Source: Bathymodiolus brooksi (taxonomy: Eukaryota > Mollusca > Bivalvia > Mytilida > Modiolidae). From it: a DNA stretch of 64,000 nt. A program made the position numbers and the translations under genes. Positions 22,601 to 34,350 of the stretch are shown one piece after another; the first letter of the stretch is position 1; the number at the start of each line of letters is the position of its first letter. The stretch lies in assembly GCA_963680875.1 (NCBI GenBank), contig OY804580.1, positions 113,773,534-113,837,533 of the forward strand, read 5' to 3'. Below the pieces are notes generated by a model. The model saw only the letters and a program-made list of their open reading frames with translations, was not told the DNA's origin and did not search any database.

Positions 22601-25600
22601 CTGTTCCTGGCTTAAAACAAATTGTCCTACTGACATTTAGCATTGTCGTACGTGCCGACTTTCTGTTCCTGGCTTAAAACAAATTGTCCTACTGACTTTT
22701 AGCATTGTCGTACGTGCTGACTTTCTGTTCCTGGCTTAAAACAAATTGTCCTACTGACTTTTAGCATTGTCGTACGTGCTGACTTTCTGTTCCTGGCTTA
22801 AAACAAATTGCCCTACTGACTTTTAGCATTGTCATACGTGCTGACTTTCTGTTCCTGGTTTAAAACAAAAAAGCTATAAAATTGTCATACTGACTTTTAA
22901 CACTGTCGTACGTGCTGACTTTCTGTTCCTGGCTTAAAACAAATTGTCCTACTGACTTTTAGCATTGTCATACATGCTGACTTTCTGTTCCTGGCTTAAA
23001 ACAAATTTGTCCTACTGACTTTTAGAATTGTCATACGTGCTGACTTTCTACTCCTGGTTTAAAACAAATCAGCTATGAACTTGTCCTAATGACTATTTCC
23101 CCTATCGTACGTGCTGACTTTCTGCTCCTTGTTTAAAACAAATAAGCTAAAGAATTGTCATACTGAATTTTAGCACTGTCGTACGTGCTGACTTTCTGTT
23201 CCTGGCTTAAAACAAATTGTCCTTCTGACTTTTAGAATTGTCATACGTGCTGACTTTCTGTTCCTGATTTAAAACAAATAAGCTATAAAATTGTCATACT
23301 GACTTTTAGCACTGTCGTACGTGCTGACTTTCTGTTCCTGGTTTAAAACAGATAAGCTATGAAATTGTCCTACTGACTGTTTCCCCCGTCGTACGTGCTG
23401 ACTTACTACTCCTGGTTTAAAACAAATCAGCTATGAACTTGTCCTAATGACTATTTCCCCTATCGTACGTGCTGACTTTCTGCTCCTTGTTTAAAACAAA
23501 TAAGCTAAAGAATTGTCATACTGAATTTTAGCACTGTCGTACGTGCTGACTTTCTGTTCCTGGCGTAAAACAAATTGCCCTACTGACTTTTAGCATTGTC
23601 GTACGTGCTGACTTTCTGTTCCTGGTTTAAAACAAATAAGCTATAAAATTGTCCTACTGTCTTTTAGGACTGTCGTCCGTGCTGACTTTCTGCTCCTTGT
23701 TTAAAACAAATAAGCTATAAAATTGTCCTACTGACATTTAGCAATGTCGTACGTGCTGACTTTCTGCTCCTGGTTTAAAAGAAATAAGCTATAAAATTGT
23801 CCTACTGACATTTAGCACTGTCGTACGTGCTGACTTTCTGCTCCTGGTTTAAAACAAATAAGCTATGAAATTGTCGTACTGACTTTCAGCACTGTCGTAC
23901 GTGTTGACTTTCTGTTCCTGGTTTATAACAAATAAGCTATAAAATTGTATTACTGCCTTTTAGCACTGTCGTAAGTGCTGACTTTCTGCTCCTTGTTTAA
24001 AACAAATAAGCTATAAAATTGTCCTACTGACTTTTAGCACTATCGTACGTGTCGACTTTCTGCTCCTGGTTTAAAACAAATTAGCTATAGAATTGTCCTA
24101 CTGACTTTTAGCACTGTCGTACGTGCTGACTTTCTGCTCCTGGTTTAAAACAAATAAGCTATAAAATTGTCCTACTGACATTTAGCACTGTCGTACGTGT
24201 CGACTTTCTGCTCCTGGTTTAAAACAAATAAGCTATAGAATTGTCCTACTGACTTTTAGCACTGTCGAACGTGTTGACTTTATGTTCCTGGTTTATAACA
24301 AATAAGCTATACAATTGTCCTACTGACATTTAGCACTGTCGTACGTGTTGACTTTCTGCTCCTGGTTTAAAACAAATAAGCTATAAAATTGTCCTACTGA
24401 CATTTAGCACTGTCGTACGTGTTGACTTTCTGTTCCTGGTTTATAACAAATAAGCTATAAAATTGTCCTACTGACATTTAGCACTGTCGTACGTGTTGAC
24501 TTTCTGCTCCTTGTTTAAGACAAATAAGCTATGAAGTTGTAATACTGACTTTTAGCACTATCGTACGTGCTGACTTTCTGCTCCTTGTTTAAAACAAATA
24601 AGCTATAAAATTGTCCTACCGACTTTTAGCACTGTCGTACTTGGTGACTTTCTGCTCCTGGTTTAAAACAAATAAGCTATAGAATTGTCCTACTGACTTT
24701 TAGCACTGTCGTACGTGCTGACTTTCTGCTCCTTTAAACAAGGAGCAGAAAGTCAGCACGTACGACAAATAAGCTATAAAATTGTCCAACTGACATTTAG
24801 CACTGTCGTACGTGTTGACTTTCTGTTCCTGGTTTATAACAAATAAGCTATAAAATGGTCCTACTGACATTTAACATTGTCGTAAGTGCTGACTTTCTGC
24901 TCCTGGTTTAAAACAAATAAGCTATAAAATTGTCCTACTGACATTTAGCATTGTCGTAAGTGCTGACTTTCTGCTCCTGGTTTAAAACAAATAAGCTATA
25001 AAATTGTCCTACTGACTTTTAGCACTGTCGTACGTGCTGTCTTTCTGCTCCTGGTTTAAAACAAATAAGCTATAAAATTGTCCTACTGACTTTTAGCACT
25101 GTCGTACGTGCTGACTTTCTGCTCCTTGTTTAAAACAAATAAGCTGTAGAATTGTCCTACTGACTTTTAGCACTGTCGTACGTGTTGATTTTCTGCTCCT
25201 GGTTTAAAACAAATAAGCTATGAAATTGTCGTACTGACTTTCAGCACTGTCGTACGTGTTGACTTTCTGTTCCTGGTTTATAACAAATAAGCTATAAAAT
25301 TGTCTTACTGCCTTTTAGCACTGTCGTAAGTGCTGACTTTCTGCTCCTTGTTTAAAACAAATAAGCTATAAAATTGTCCTACTGACTTTTAGCACTATCG
25401 TACGTGTCGACTTTCTGCTCCTGGTTTAAAACAAATTAGCTATAGAATTGTCCTACTGACTTTTAGCACTGTCGTACGTGCTGACTTTCTGCTCCTGGTT
25501 TAAAACAAATAAGCTATAAAATTGTCCTACTGACATTTAGCACTGTCGTACGTGTCGACTTTCTGCTCCTGGTTTAAAACAAATAAGCTATAGAATTGTC

Positions 25601-25880
25601 CTACTGACTTTTAGCACGGTCGAACGTGTTGACTTTATGTTCCTGGTTTATAACAAATAAGCTATACAATTGTCCTACTGACATTTAGCACTGTCGTACG
25701 TGTTGACTTTCTGCTCCTGGTTTAAAACAAATAAGCTATAAAATTGTCCTACTGACATTTAGCACTGTCGTACGTGTTGACTTTCTGTTCCTGGTTTATA
25801 ACAAATAAGCTATACAATGGTCCTACTGACATTTAGCACTGTCGTACGTGTTGACTTTCTGCTCCTGGTTTAAAACAAAC
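16605..25880 (+). repeat. 62/74-bp satellite, about 135 units over 9.3 kb
   Basis: Short units (62 bp) read ACAAATTGTCCTACTGACTT, then TTAGCATTGTCGTACGTGCT and GACTTTCTGTTCCTGGCTTA. Long units (74 bp) carry an additional 12 bp, AAGCTATAAAAT, after ACAAAT. The forms lie in blocks: short mainly at 16.7-19.6, 20.0-20.7 and 21.6-22.9 kb, long mainly at 19.6-20.0, 20.7-21.5 and 22.9-25.9 kb. A 4-base deletion marker (CACTGTCGTGCTGACATTC) recurs at 19281, 20431 and 22520, which shows block duplications of about 1.15 and 2.09 kb. The left edge contains a piece of repeat R2 (CGATTTCCGGATTCTGATTA). No open frame survives. Confidence 0.95.
24707..24767. repeat. Perfect 28-bp inverted repeat inside the satellite
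   Basis: TGTCGTACGTGCTGACTTTC... at 24707-24734 is followed by a 5-base loop (TAAAC) and its exact reverse complement at 24740-24767. The right arm is part of a satellite unit in opposite orientation to all surrounding units, so it is a micro-inversion or a template-switch product. Confidence 0.9.
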
Positions 25881-26096
25881 AAGATGTTGCACACTACCTC
25901 GTGCTAAGAATACCCACACTGGTTCATTTGTAAGTCGCAGGAAGTAGATGTGCAATCATTTCTTCCAGTAGAAGCTGAGATATCTGTTACGAAAGTGTGG
26001 ACGGACGGACAAACGGACTAACGGACGGATGGACAAACGGACGGACGGACAAGGTGATTGTAATATAGCCCCCTCTCTACGAGTGGGGGTATACTA
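25881..26096. repeat. 216-bp foreign segment interrupting the satellite
   Basis: Not satellite: begins AAGATGTTGCACACTACC, has a GGACGGACAAACGGAC-type simple repeat at about 26000-26050, then ATAGCCCCCTCTCTACGAGT and GGGGGTATA. The ending is self-complementary (ATAGCCCCC / GGGGGTAT), a common bivalve dispersed-repeat terminus. The satellite resumes at TAAGCTATAAAATTG. Confidence 0.7.
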
Positions 26097-26262
26097 AGCT
26101 ATAAAATTGTCCTACTGACATTTAGCACTTTCGTACGTGTTGACTTTCTGTTCCTGGTTTATAGCAAATAAGCTATAAAATTGTCCTACTGACATTTAGC
26201 ATTGTCATACGTGCTGACTTTCTGCTCCTTATTTAAATCAAATAAACTATAAAATTACCCTT
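26097..26262 (+). repeat. Last satellite units after the insertion
   Basis: Two and a half diverged 74-bp units (AAGCTATAAAATTGTCCTAC) continue in the same phase and orientation before the array fades. Confidence 0.85.
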
Positions 26263-26529
26263 CTGCCACGATATAGGTGAAATACTGCTAAAAATTTGCT
26301 AAAGCTGGCTTCAATCAATAAACCAATCTTTCTGTTTATAGTGTACAAAAAAAAGAGAAGTTCTAATACTAATGGCACCCTTCTTGTTACTCTTGTTACA
26401 AACTCCGTGATAATTCATGAATGAGTACAGGACCGGATGGTGATAATTGTCTGGAGATGTAATAGTATTAGATATCATTGTCCAGGGATATCTGTCTGGA
26501 TGCAGCTGTACTGATCTTATTTGAGCAAT

Positions 26530-26630
26530 AGGAGGTTATGTTTGGTTTATAGTGTTTAACGCCACTTTCAACATTATGTCAGTTATATCGTAGCGGTCAG
26601 TTGTATTGGTGGAAGAAACCCGAGTAATTC
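26530..26630 (-). mobile_element. SINE family B, 3' fragment
   Basis: GTGTTTAACGCCACTTTC on the plus strand is the reverse complement of the family B 3' end, followed by a degenerate GTAGCGGTCAGTTGTATTGG. 5'-truncated. Confidence 0.65.
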
Positions 26631-26696
26631 GATTAAGCAATAGGATATAGCATTAAGAACATTAAAAATAGATAAACATCTTCGGAACTTACAATA

Positions 26697-27060
26697 GGAT
26701 GAGTGAGCGAGTGATTGTGGCTTAACGCCAAGTGACCAAATTTGCAGATATATTATCATGGTGAGAACAAGTTTCCCTTCGATGATGATGTTCGATCTCT
26801 ATTAGCCCAACACGTCTAATTGGATCTGTATAGTGCTAACTCACTGAAACGACAGTCAACGGGTAGACATGTTGCTCCACTCGGACACATTAATTTGGAT
26901 CCGAGTCTTTGGTCTTTGGTCCTTATTGCTGCGTGCTTAGCGGAGAGGCAGAGGCAACAAATACCAATTTTATAAATAGTCTCTGATTTGGCCCGACCGG
27001 CACTCGAACCCGTGATCTACCCATACTCGATCACGCTAACAATTACACCACATATGATGT
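26697..27060 (-). mobile_element. SINE family A, inverted copy
   Basis: On the minus strand: tRNA-like head with A-box-like GGTGTAATTGTTAGCGTG and B-box GGGTTCGAGTGCCGGTCGGG, a central domain with ACTGTCGTTTCAGTGAGTTAG, and tail TGGCGTTAAGCCACAATCAC. Same family as 1264-1645. Confidence 0.72.
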
Positions 27061-27154
27061 TACTTCAAATAGAAGGCATGGATAAGAGCAAATGTAAAAA
27101 TATACACCTCATTGTCTAAAGAGGTACAGACACCTCATTGAAAACGAATACAAG

Positions 27155-27425
27155 TCAGGCTGGCTCAATGAGTTTACCTAGGATTACCTAACAACTCATA
27201 CAAGCCTATCACTAATACGGCGTGGGTTCGCGCCCGGCTTTGTAAATTACAAAAAGGGTGCATTCGACTCGCAGCCGCAAGTGATAAAGTTTACCAGTTA
27301 CTTGCCCATGGTCGGTGGTTCTCTCTGGGTACTCCGGCTTCTTCCACCACTAAAACTAGTCGCCCTGATATAGCTGAAATATTGCTGAAAGTGGCGTTAA
27401 ACACAAACAACAAACAAACAAACAA
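27155..27425 (+). mobile_element. tRNA-derived SINE, family B
   Basis: Near full length. B-box-like GGGTTCGCGCCCGGCTTTG, middle GCCCATGGTCGGTGGTTCTC, then CTTCTTCCACCACTAAAAC and the 3' end AAAGTGGCGTTAAACAC with an (AAAC)n tail. Other copies: 26530 (minus), 34283 (plus, fragment), 40680-40950 (minus). Confidence 0.8.
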
Positions 27426-27538
27426 AACTAATATAAGTCCGTGGAATAACTTACATTAAATCACAATGTGGATTGGTAAAACAATATTCAATATATAAAT
27501 AAAGAAAAATTAGGAACAGACAAACTCCTACTTTTGTC

Positions 27539-27720
27539 TTTGAGCACATCTGATGAGGGTTATTCTGAGCACACCTGATGAGGGTTATTCTGAGCACACC
27601 TGATGAGGGTTATGCTGAGCACACCCGATGAGGGTTATGCTGAGCACACCTGATGAGGGTTATTCTGAACACACCTGATGAGGGTTATTCTGAGCACACC
27701 CGATGAAGGTTATTCCAGAA
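27539..27720 (-). repeat. 25-bp array of element R3, about seven units
   Basis: Plus-strand unit TGAGCACACCTGATGAGGGT followed by TATTC. The right flank, read on the minus strand, is GTAGATATCAAATTTAGTGC then CGCGATTCTGGAATAACC, the same entry sequence as the array at 60030, so this is an inverted copy of the same element. Confidence 0.85.
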
Positions 27721-27778
27721 TCGCGTCGTTTGCACTAAATTTGATATCTACTATTTTATTAGAAATGTGAAGAAAAAA

Positions 27779-28015
27779 CCTGCCTCGGTAGTGTAATGAG
27801 TGCTGTATTCGAATCGATTTCCGAAGATTGTGGCTTCAATCAGGGGTCATGTTCATACTATCTACTGGTTGGTTCGGAATCAGGATGACGTTTCCGTGTG
27901 TAGGGAAATAACTATCATTTTATTGTTGTTTCGGTGTGCTAGCACTATGAAGTCCAGCTCAACGTGTAAGGTTAGTAAAAAACAAGTGTAGTCATCTCAC
28001 AAAATGTCACTAGTT
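27779..28015 (+). mobile_element. Degenerate tRNA-derived SINE
   Basis: Head GCCTCGGTAGTGTAATGAGT and a decayed B-box (GGCTTCAATCAGGGG), with a core GTTGTTTCGGTGTGCTAGCA and CAGCTCAACGTGT resembling the conserved central domain of bivalve SINEs and of family A. The open frame over it is a by-product. Confidence 0.55.
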
Positions 28016-29499
28016 GTCATAATAGATAATCACATATATTCGCCTACAGAATAGATGCATTATTGCAGTAATTTCATTTTTTTTGCTAGAGTTATCCTTC
28101 ATTGAACACAAACCGTATAGATTGAAACCAAGGCATCCCGCAAATAAAGAGTTATTTCCAAATCCCAGCCTTTTCTTTTTAAACCTCTGACTTAAATTTT
28201 TGTTAAAAAACCAGCTTACAAGCCATGAAAACTTAAAAACATTATAAAATTAGGAATAATAATTGTTATTTTAGTATTTCTTGAACAGTTTTCTTTGAAG
28301 AAATGCTTGGATTATCACGGATAAAACTTGAATTTTTCAAAGATTTTGGCATGTCGTCTCGAAATTCAGCTTGCTGAAGATGTTTTTGATAAACAATTGC
28401 TAGATTATGATTTATTTTTATTTTCTAATTATCGAAATATATTTTAATATGTTAATATTTCACCCTAATTTTTTATTTTAATGAATATTTTATCATTGGA
28501 AAGTCAAACACCAGGAAACATGTGCTTGTGACGAAAGTTAAAATCAAAGTACGGGTTGGTGCAATTTTATTTTCAAACTTTGAAAGAGTTACCCCGGGAA
28601 TAAATTTAGTAAATCGCATTTCTAATCTCTTCTTTTCGAAGAACCGTGCGAGTTTCGCAGCACGAAGGGCCACTGAGGGAGGGGTTAGGGGAGGGACAAT
28701 CATATTTGAAGCCAAATTAATTTAGTGTTTCCATTTATATTTATTGTATGTCGGAGTAAGTAGAATAAAGACAAAGATGAGACGAAGCAAGAGAAAAACC
28801 AACAGCGCATGCGCGAGGGGTGCAGATGACCAACATAAGCGCGTCCGGGAATCAAACCAGAACACGAGTACTCCAAAATCACGTGCACAATCGCAGACTC
28901 CCCCAGAGCAAGCAGCAAATTCACTTTTTTTTTTATCAATTATCAATTGTTCTTTGTCTAAACATACAAATAAAAGGTAGCTTACACTAGATATATGTTT
29001 GTTTAACATTATTGTGTTATTTTAATAGGTAAATGTGGACTTAGGAAATCTTGGTATTTAATGACAGCCTAGCACCTTTATTTGGAAGGTACTGATATAC
29101 CATTAATTCGACAGTGTTTTAATCAGACCTATAAGGATTGTGCAAAGTATAAGGAACATTTTGATATATGATATGATGTATTTTGTGGTGTAAATACCTT
29201 ACAATTGAACTTTGAGTTTTTGATGTATTTTCCTTTAGCGGAACCTTAACGTTGGTAAGTATATTGCTTTTTTTGTGTTTGCTTGTTTGTTAAAAACTGT
29301 TATTTATGATATGAGGACTCGATAATCCAGTTGCATGAGGCTGTCTCGAAACTAGTTCATACGATCTTGATCAATAAAGTAAGACATACATCTATTATTA
29401 ACCTGTTACTTGTTAAAAATATGATTATTGTACCTCAGTATATGAAGATCACTACAAAATTTTCTACATTAAAATTGCTATTTTTCTCCTTTTCCATTT
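28016..29499. other. No gene recognised; one GC-richer patch
   Basis: Mostly AT-rich. The patch at 28640-28920 is CpG-bearing (AGCGCATGCGCGAGGG, AAGCGCGTCCGGGAATCAAA). On the minus strand GGTTTGATTCCCGGACGCG resembles a B-box, so it may be a decayed tRNA-derived repeat. Overlapping open frames on both strands at 28473-29009 show no known domain. Confidence 0.4.
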
Positions 29500-29924
29500 T
29501 CATATGATTTAAAAATTTTCCTAAGATTTAAAAATTTTCCAAAAATTTCAAAAATTTCAGTTTTCATAAAATTTCAGTTTTCATAAAATTTCATAAAATT
29601 TCATAAAATTTCAAAAAATTTCAAAATTCTAAAATTCTAAAATAAAAAAATCTTAAAGTTCAAAATTTCTAAATTTTTCATAAAATTTTAAAATTTCAAA
29701 AATTTTCATAAGACTTGTAGTCACCATGCACATTTATGTTGAAGTCTGCTTTCTCAAAAGAATCAAACTCTTATGAATGACTGGGGAATTAGCATAAAAA
29801 TGTCCATGAGACAATATTCAGATTTATAATGCAAAATACAGGCAAAAGATGTGTGATTTTATTGGTCTTCGTCATTTTGAGGTGATCATTCAACTATGAG
29901 TCTAATGTTTTTCGGTATAATAAA
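29500..29924. repeat. Duplicated block, copy 1: TTTCAWAAAAT-rich and unique part
   Basis: A low-complexity stretch of AAAATTTCATAAAATTTC phrases (29510-29710) followed by about 210 bp matching 50710-50922 at roughly 93-95% (for example AATAGCATAAAAATGTCCAT with one change). Confidence 0.85.
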
Positions 29925-30066
29925 ATACTTATAGACTGTGTATTCGGGAATAGCAAGTTTGTTGTCCCCTCGACCCTGACTATTGACCTCGGCTTCGCCT
30001 CGGTCAATAGTCAGTGGCTCAGGACAACAAACTTGCTATTCCCTCATACCCAGTCAATAAGTATAT
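29925..30066. mobile_element. Foldback (palindromic) MITE, copy 1
   Basis: Almost the whole 142 bp is one nested inverted repeat: ATACTTATAGACTG against CAGTCAATAAGTAT outside, GGGAATAGCAAGTTTGTTGT against its complement at 30024-30043, and CTGACTATTGACC against GGTCAATAGTCAG around a short CTTCG-containing loop. The same element is at 50923-51064. Confidence 0.85.
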
Positions 30067-30639
30067 ATTAAGGGCTAGGTTCACTAACTACCAAAATCGG
30101 GCCCATGTCAGAATTTAATCATATTAATTCTTTCAATAGAAGAGACTATCACACAACCTAAAATGACATTTTTTAACCCAAAAGGTAAAGGTTGTTGCCA
30201 TGGCAACCAATCATCAGAATGTAAGAAATGTTTTAAATTGACATGATGATAGTTACAATAAAGCACCCATATAATGTATTTTTTTGGTACAGGTTTGTCA
30301 ACTATCATCTAAGGTTATTAATTACATAAACAATAAAACATATTATTGTCATTTGCCTATCGGTTACCATAGCAACCGTTATCTGAGTAATTATTTGTGT
30401 CAAAAAAAAAACATCAAAAAGATCTAATTTTGAAATAATTGTGATGCATAGCATAAACTTGATAACTGATTACAATCTAAATGGGTAATAATTAATAACT
30501 AATTACATGTACAATTGTCAGTTACATTTTCGCTATCATAACAACCATATATGAGCAGTTATTTGTGACCAAATACGTTTCAACATAAAATTATTAATAT
30601 ATAGCATTTATACAATTTTTCAAACTTGTATCTCAAAAA

Positions 30640-30750
30640 GATGTAGACACAATATAAAAATACCACATTGTCAGAACACTGTCCTGTCGTGGTAGACACC
30701 TCAATAAAAAGTGGCCTGGTTAAACTAGTTTTATATACCCGAACCTCAGT
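30640..30750 (+). repeat. Dispersed repeat R1, copy 5 (internally deleted)
   Basis: CCACATTGTCAGAACACTGT runs directly into GGTAGACACCTCAATAAAAA and TGGCCTGGTTAAACTAG, so about 60 bp of the R1 middle is missing. Confidence 0.6.
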
Positions 30751-31529
30751 GACTTTATATATACAAAAATGATCCAGTCAGTGGAATATGACTGCCCAAA
30801 TAGAACCAGTGCAGGATAAAAATGTACAACATAAATGTGCATAGTTTAATATAACAAAGGACAAAAGGTCCTAATAGGTCACTCCTCTATCACACTACCA
30901 ATGCTCTCGGTTTCAAAATGGGATGTGTCTATTGCTTCCGGTAAATTATTTGCATTTGACAAATATGTGCTCCAGTCTGGTACACCAAATGCCGTTCTGT
31001 CTCTTGCGCCGCTTAAATACCAAATGATGGCAGCAATATGGGCACAAACGCCTACAACGCGGGCACCTGCACGACATGTGCAGTACCAAGATAGGACTTC
31101 TGTTTCTGAATACTTGATCCATAACAAATATTTTTTTGATGATACATGTCGACTTTGTATACGAACACGAATGAGATTGTTATCATCTTTGTGAAAACAT
31201 ATTCTAGATTCACCGTCCATATATTCTTGTATATAAGAAGAACTTAGCTTCAATTGGTAAACACCAAACGTGATGGATCTTAGTTGTTCCTCCATTAGCT
31301 GCGGAAAAGAAACCTCACTGTCATCTATCAGGACCCACTGTGCAGACCGCCTTTCTAACTTGTTTTCCACCACATATGTTTTCAATGCATTTATCTGAAA
31401 TGAGTAGAAGAACATTTTGAGTGGAAGCAAATCAGTGCAGTTGATTGTATTGATGTATATATTTACACTGCCATTGGAGATCCAATTATAAGAGGAAGTG
31501 GTTTAGAGTTCCTCTAACCGGTTTAACAC

Positions 31530-31635
31530 TCCATATTTTGGTGCCTGTCCTAAGCCATATGCCATGATCTATTTTGTTTTCAATGATTTGAGGTTGTTTT
31601 TTCTTTCTTTCTATTGATGTTGGCGATATCACTGC
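31530..31635 (+). repeat. Dispersed repeat R4, unamplified copy
   Basis: CGGTTTAACACTCCATATTT, GTGCCTGTCCTAAGCCATAT and CTATTTTGTTTTCAATGATT correspond in order to the sequence preceding the 70-bp array at 54465-54550, and GAGGTTGTTTTTTC corresponds to the array unit's GAGGTGGTTGTTGG. It lies between exons two and three of the transposase relic. Confidence 0.6.
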
Positions 31636-31917
31636 TTAATTTTCTTTGTGTATATGTAAGTTGCTCAGAAAACAAATTAATTTTTAATGGGCAAAAAAAG
31701 GACAAAGTTGTAATACCTCTGTAGACTTCTGTTGCATTTCTCTTGCCAGTTGTATGTCATCATCTTCATTTACAGTTCTACCAAGAGCTGGAAAATACCG
31801 ATTGGAAATGGCACATACTATGCGTACATAGTCACCAATGAAAGGCACCTGGTTAGTTGGAATAACTCTGAATTCTAGCATTTGCTGACTCCACTACCCA
31901 TCTTATCTGAAATAATG

Positions 31918-32672
31918 ATAATATTGAAATTACTTTTTTCACATTCATCCTATCTGTCGGAACGCTTTGTGTTTGTACTGCTTATTTTTCCCTACATTTT
32001 GTTGCTGTTTTTTTTTTACTTTTAATATGATTAATATAATGCAACATAAGATATAACAACGATTCTGATTAGTTAACTTTCAATATTTGTAGCAGTAAAA
32101 TGCATGGTTTACCTGTCGGAGCTTTAAAAAATAGCTATTAATAAACATTTCCTTGGAAATGGAATAACAATATTTATTTGAAGGATCAACACATCAATTT
32201 GCTAATTTAAATGTCGCAAATATCTGTTTTTATGTAAACTCACCAATTCTTTTCAAATACAATACAGTTATCTCTTTAAGGGAGATAAATGTTAAGTCAA
32301 TATATATGTAATTGGTCGTAAATCTAAAATGTATACCATATAAATAATATAAGATGCGGTGTTGTAATTTTCATCGAAACAGACACAAGAGAAAGAATGT
32401 TACCATACAATCTCCCAGTGATTACCGGGGTATGCAGTGTGATCAACTCTGATAGTATATAATATCAAAATGGCTAACTTATTGAATGTTTCATATATTT
32501 AATGAGGTTCGTTTTTTGATTTTGTTTGTTGAAAACGCTGCTGTACATTTACTTATTTTAACTCACTTTTGTTGTTTTTTTAATTTTGTTCCTATGTCTG
32601 ATTGATTTATTGATTGGTTGATAATCCAGTAATATTTGTTAGTAATTTCGATTAATTAATTGAACTGCTTAC
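31918..32672. other. Intron of the transposase relic
   Basis: Bounded by the donor ACAAAG/GTAAGC (minus strand, near 32673) and the acceptor TTATTTCAG at 31910-31907. AT-rich; no other feature seen. Confidence 0.5.
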
Positions 32673-34282
32673 CTTTGTTACTTTCTACTTGTATTTGCAT
32701 CAATATCATACATCTATTTTTCGCCTTTCTTCATAAAAGATGGCATAGCTGCCTTAATACCAAGGTCTTCTAGTAAAGTGAGGGAATCTCGAAATCCTCT
32801 ATCCACCACAAATATGTCGTTATCTTTAACAAAACCTTTGATGTCATTGATGTTGCATTTCAACATGTGGTTTAATATTGAAGCATCATTATTCCTGGCT
32901 ATATATGGACCAAGAATAGCCACAAAGTGGCCAGTTGTTGTAACAACAACCATAGGTTTAACGAGCGGTCTGGATTTATGAAGACTACGATCTTCTTTGA
33001 AAGGTGAAATTGTTGCTTTTTTTAATATATATATATATGTACCATCTAACACCAGTATCAGTCCATCATCATCCCCTCCAAGCAATGTTTTTGCAAGTGG
33101 CCGTGTGTGGTCTTTTATAATCTGTTCCCGGGTAATATTTTCAAAACCAAGATATAAAGGAACAAATGATCGCATGAATGCTTGTCTAACAGTATGCACA
33201 GCTCTTCGCACGCTCGAAATGATTATATTAAAAAGTGTTGAAAGTAATTTATTTGATAACGCACATTTCATTTTTATTAGAAACAATCCAACTGAAATCT
33301 TAGGAGTACGTGAAGGAGTGCTTTTGATATTTATCAATATAAATAAACAAGTGTCCTCAAACTTATCAAGCAGGAGACCTGTAAGATGTTTACAGTCTCT
33401 ATTATCAATATTGTCAAAGTCAATCTTATTCTGATTATTTATACATATTTCTCGCATATGTGTCAGTAGATTCACTATTGATGTTCTGTTTGAAAAAGAC
33501 TTCTCTGATGTTGACATAATAGTAAAGCATTCTGTTTTAAGGTGGCCATTTTCGAGTAGATGAGTAGGATAACCCCTTGTTCTTGCTGGTATTAATATAT
33601 TTCCATCAATAAATGCTTGAAACCTAGCATCATGTGAAATGACAAGTAGTTTTGGGCCTGCTTTTTTTGCACACAACACATCTTGCGTGGCTGTTTGATG
33701 CACCTGGTATATTTAGTGATACAGATGGAGGACTAGCAAGTGGCTTTGAAGGTCTTGATACTTTTGGAGGGATATAGTCTGGATCAGTGTCCTCTTGTTC
33801 AGGTCTGGTCTGTTTTGCTGGCTTGTTATGACATGTATCTGCATTATAATACTTATGCATACACGTATTGCATATGTTATCAGTATTCACTATGTTTGTA
33901 ATAAAGAGTTTGTTCTGTAAGTAACGCTTTACTGATGGATCTTTTAGCCTGGTTCTTTTACTACACACTATGCAGTTGTATCGCTTAACCATTCTGAAAG
34001 GGATAATATATATCTTCATCAAATACATATGATAAAAGTATAATGAATTAGCATAGCAACGAGTTACACAATAACACCAAGAGTGACACATGAGGAGCAG
34101 AATTTCTTTCACTTCATAAAGACTTTATTTTTCAGGTTTTTCATACCTGGTTTTTATTTAGCCCTAAGTTTTCATTGGTTTTTTAGGATTGTATTTGTCT
34201 TCTCAAAGCCATTACTGACTGAGTGTTCTTCACTTCATTTAATCCAACCTTTATTTCCTTTTTTCTCTCTCCTCTTATATTT

Positions 34283-34350
34283 TATCACCAACAACACTCA
34301 CCGCCAATATATAACTGAAATATGAAACCAAAGTGGCGTTAAACACTATA
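34283..34350 (+). mobile_element. SINE family B 3' fragment
   Basis: ACAACACTCACCGCCAATATA and CCAAAGTGGCGTTAAACACT match the family B tail; the head is missing. Confidence 0.6.

Larger units (their letters stand above)
30879..33992 (-). pseudogene. Zinc finger-DDE-SWIM transposase, decayed, with introns
   Basis: Minus-strand relic of a cut-and-paste transposase. The first exon (33992 to about 32673) starts MVKRYNCIVC and carries Cys pairs CIVC, CNTC and CVVC; after a frameshift near 33660 it continues to the DDE core with LVLDGTYIYI (first Asp, near 33060) and VVDRGFRDSL (second Asp). A TAG at 32716-32714 and a later frameshift disrupt its end before a GTAAGC donor. Exon two (31906-31717) has RWVVESANARI, the third acidic residue, with another frameshift soon after, then VPFIGDYVRIVC. 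Exon three (31394-30879) has VYQLKLSSSYIQEYM and a SWIM zinc finger CTCRAGARVVGVCAH (CxCx9CxH). The family resembles DDE_Tnp_4/ISL2EU-type proteins; exact superfamily unresolved. No functional protein is expected. Confidence 0.85.

Noticed and set aside
27797..27850. Functional tRNA gene
   Set aside because: The B-box is decayed (GGCTTCAATCAGGGG) and the following sequence matches the SINE core.
28473..29009. Host gene in overlapping frames of 67-95 codons
   Set aside because: Frames on both strands overlap, no domain or splice structure was recognised, and part resembles a decayed tRNA-derived repeat.
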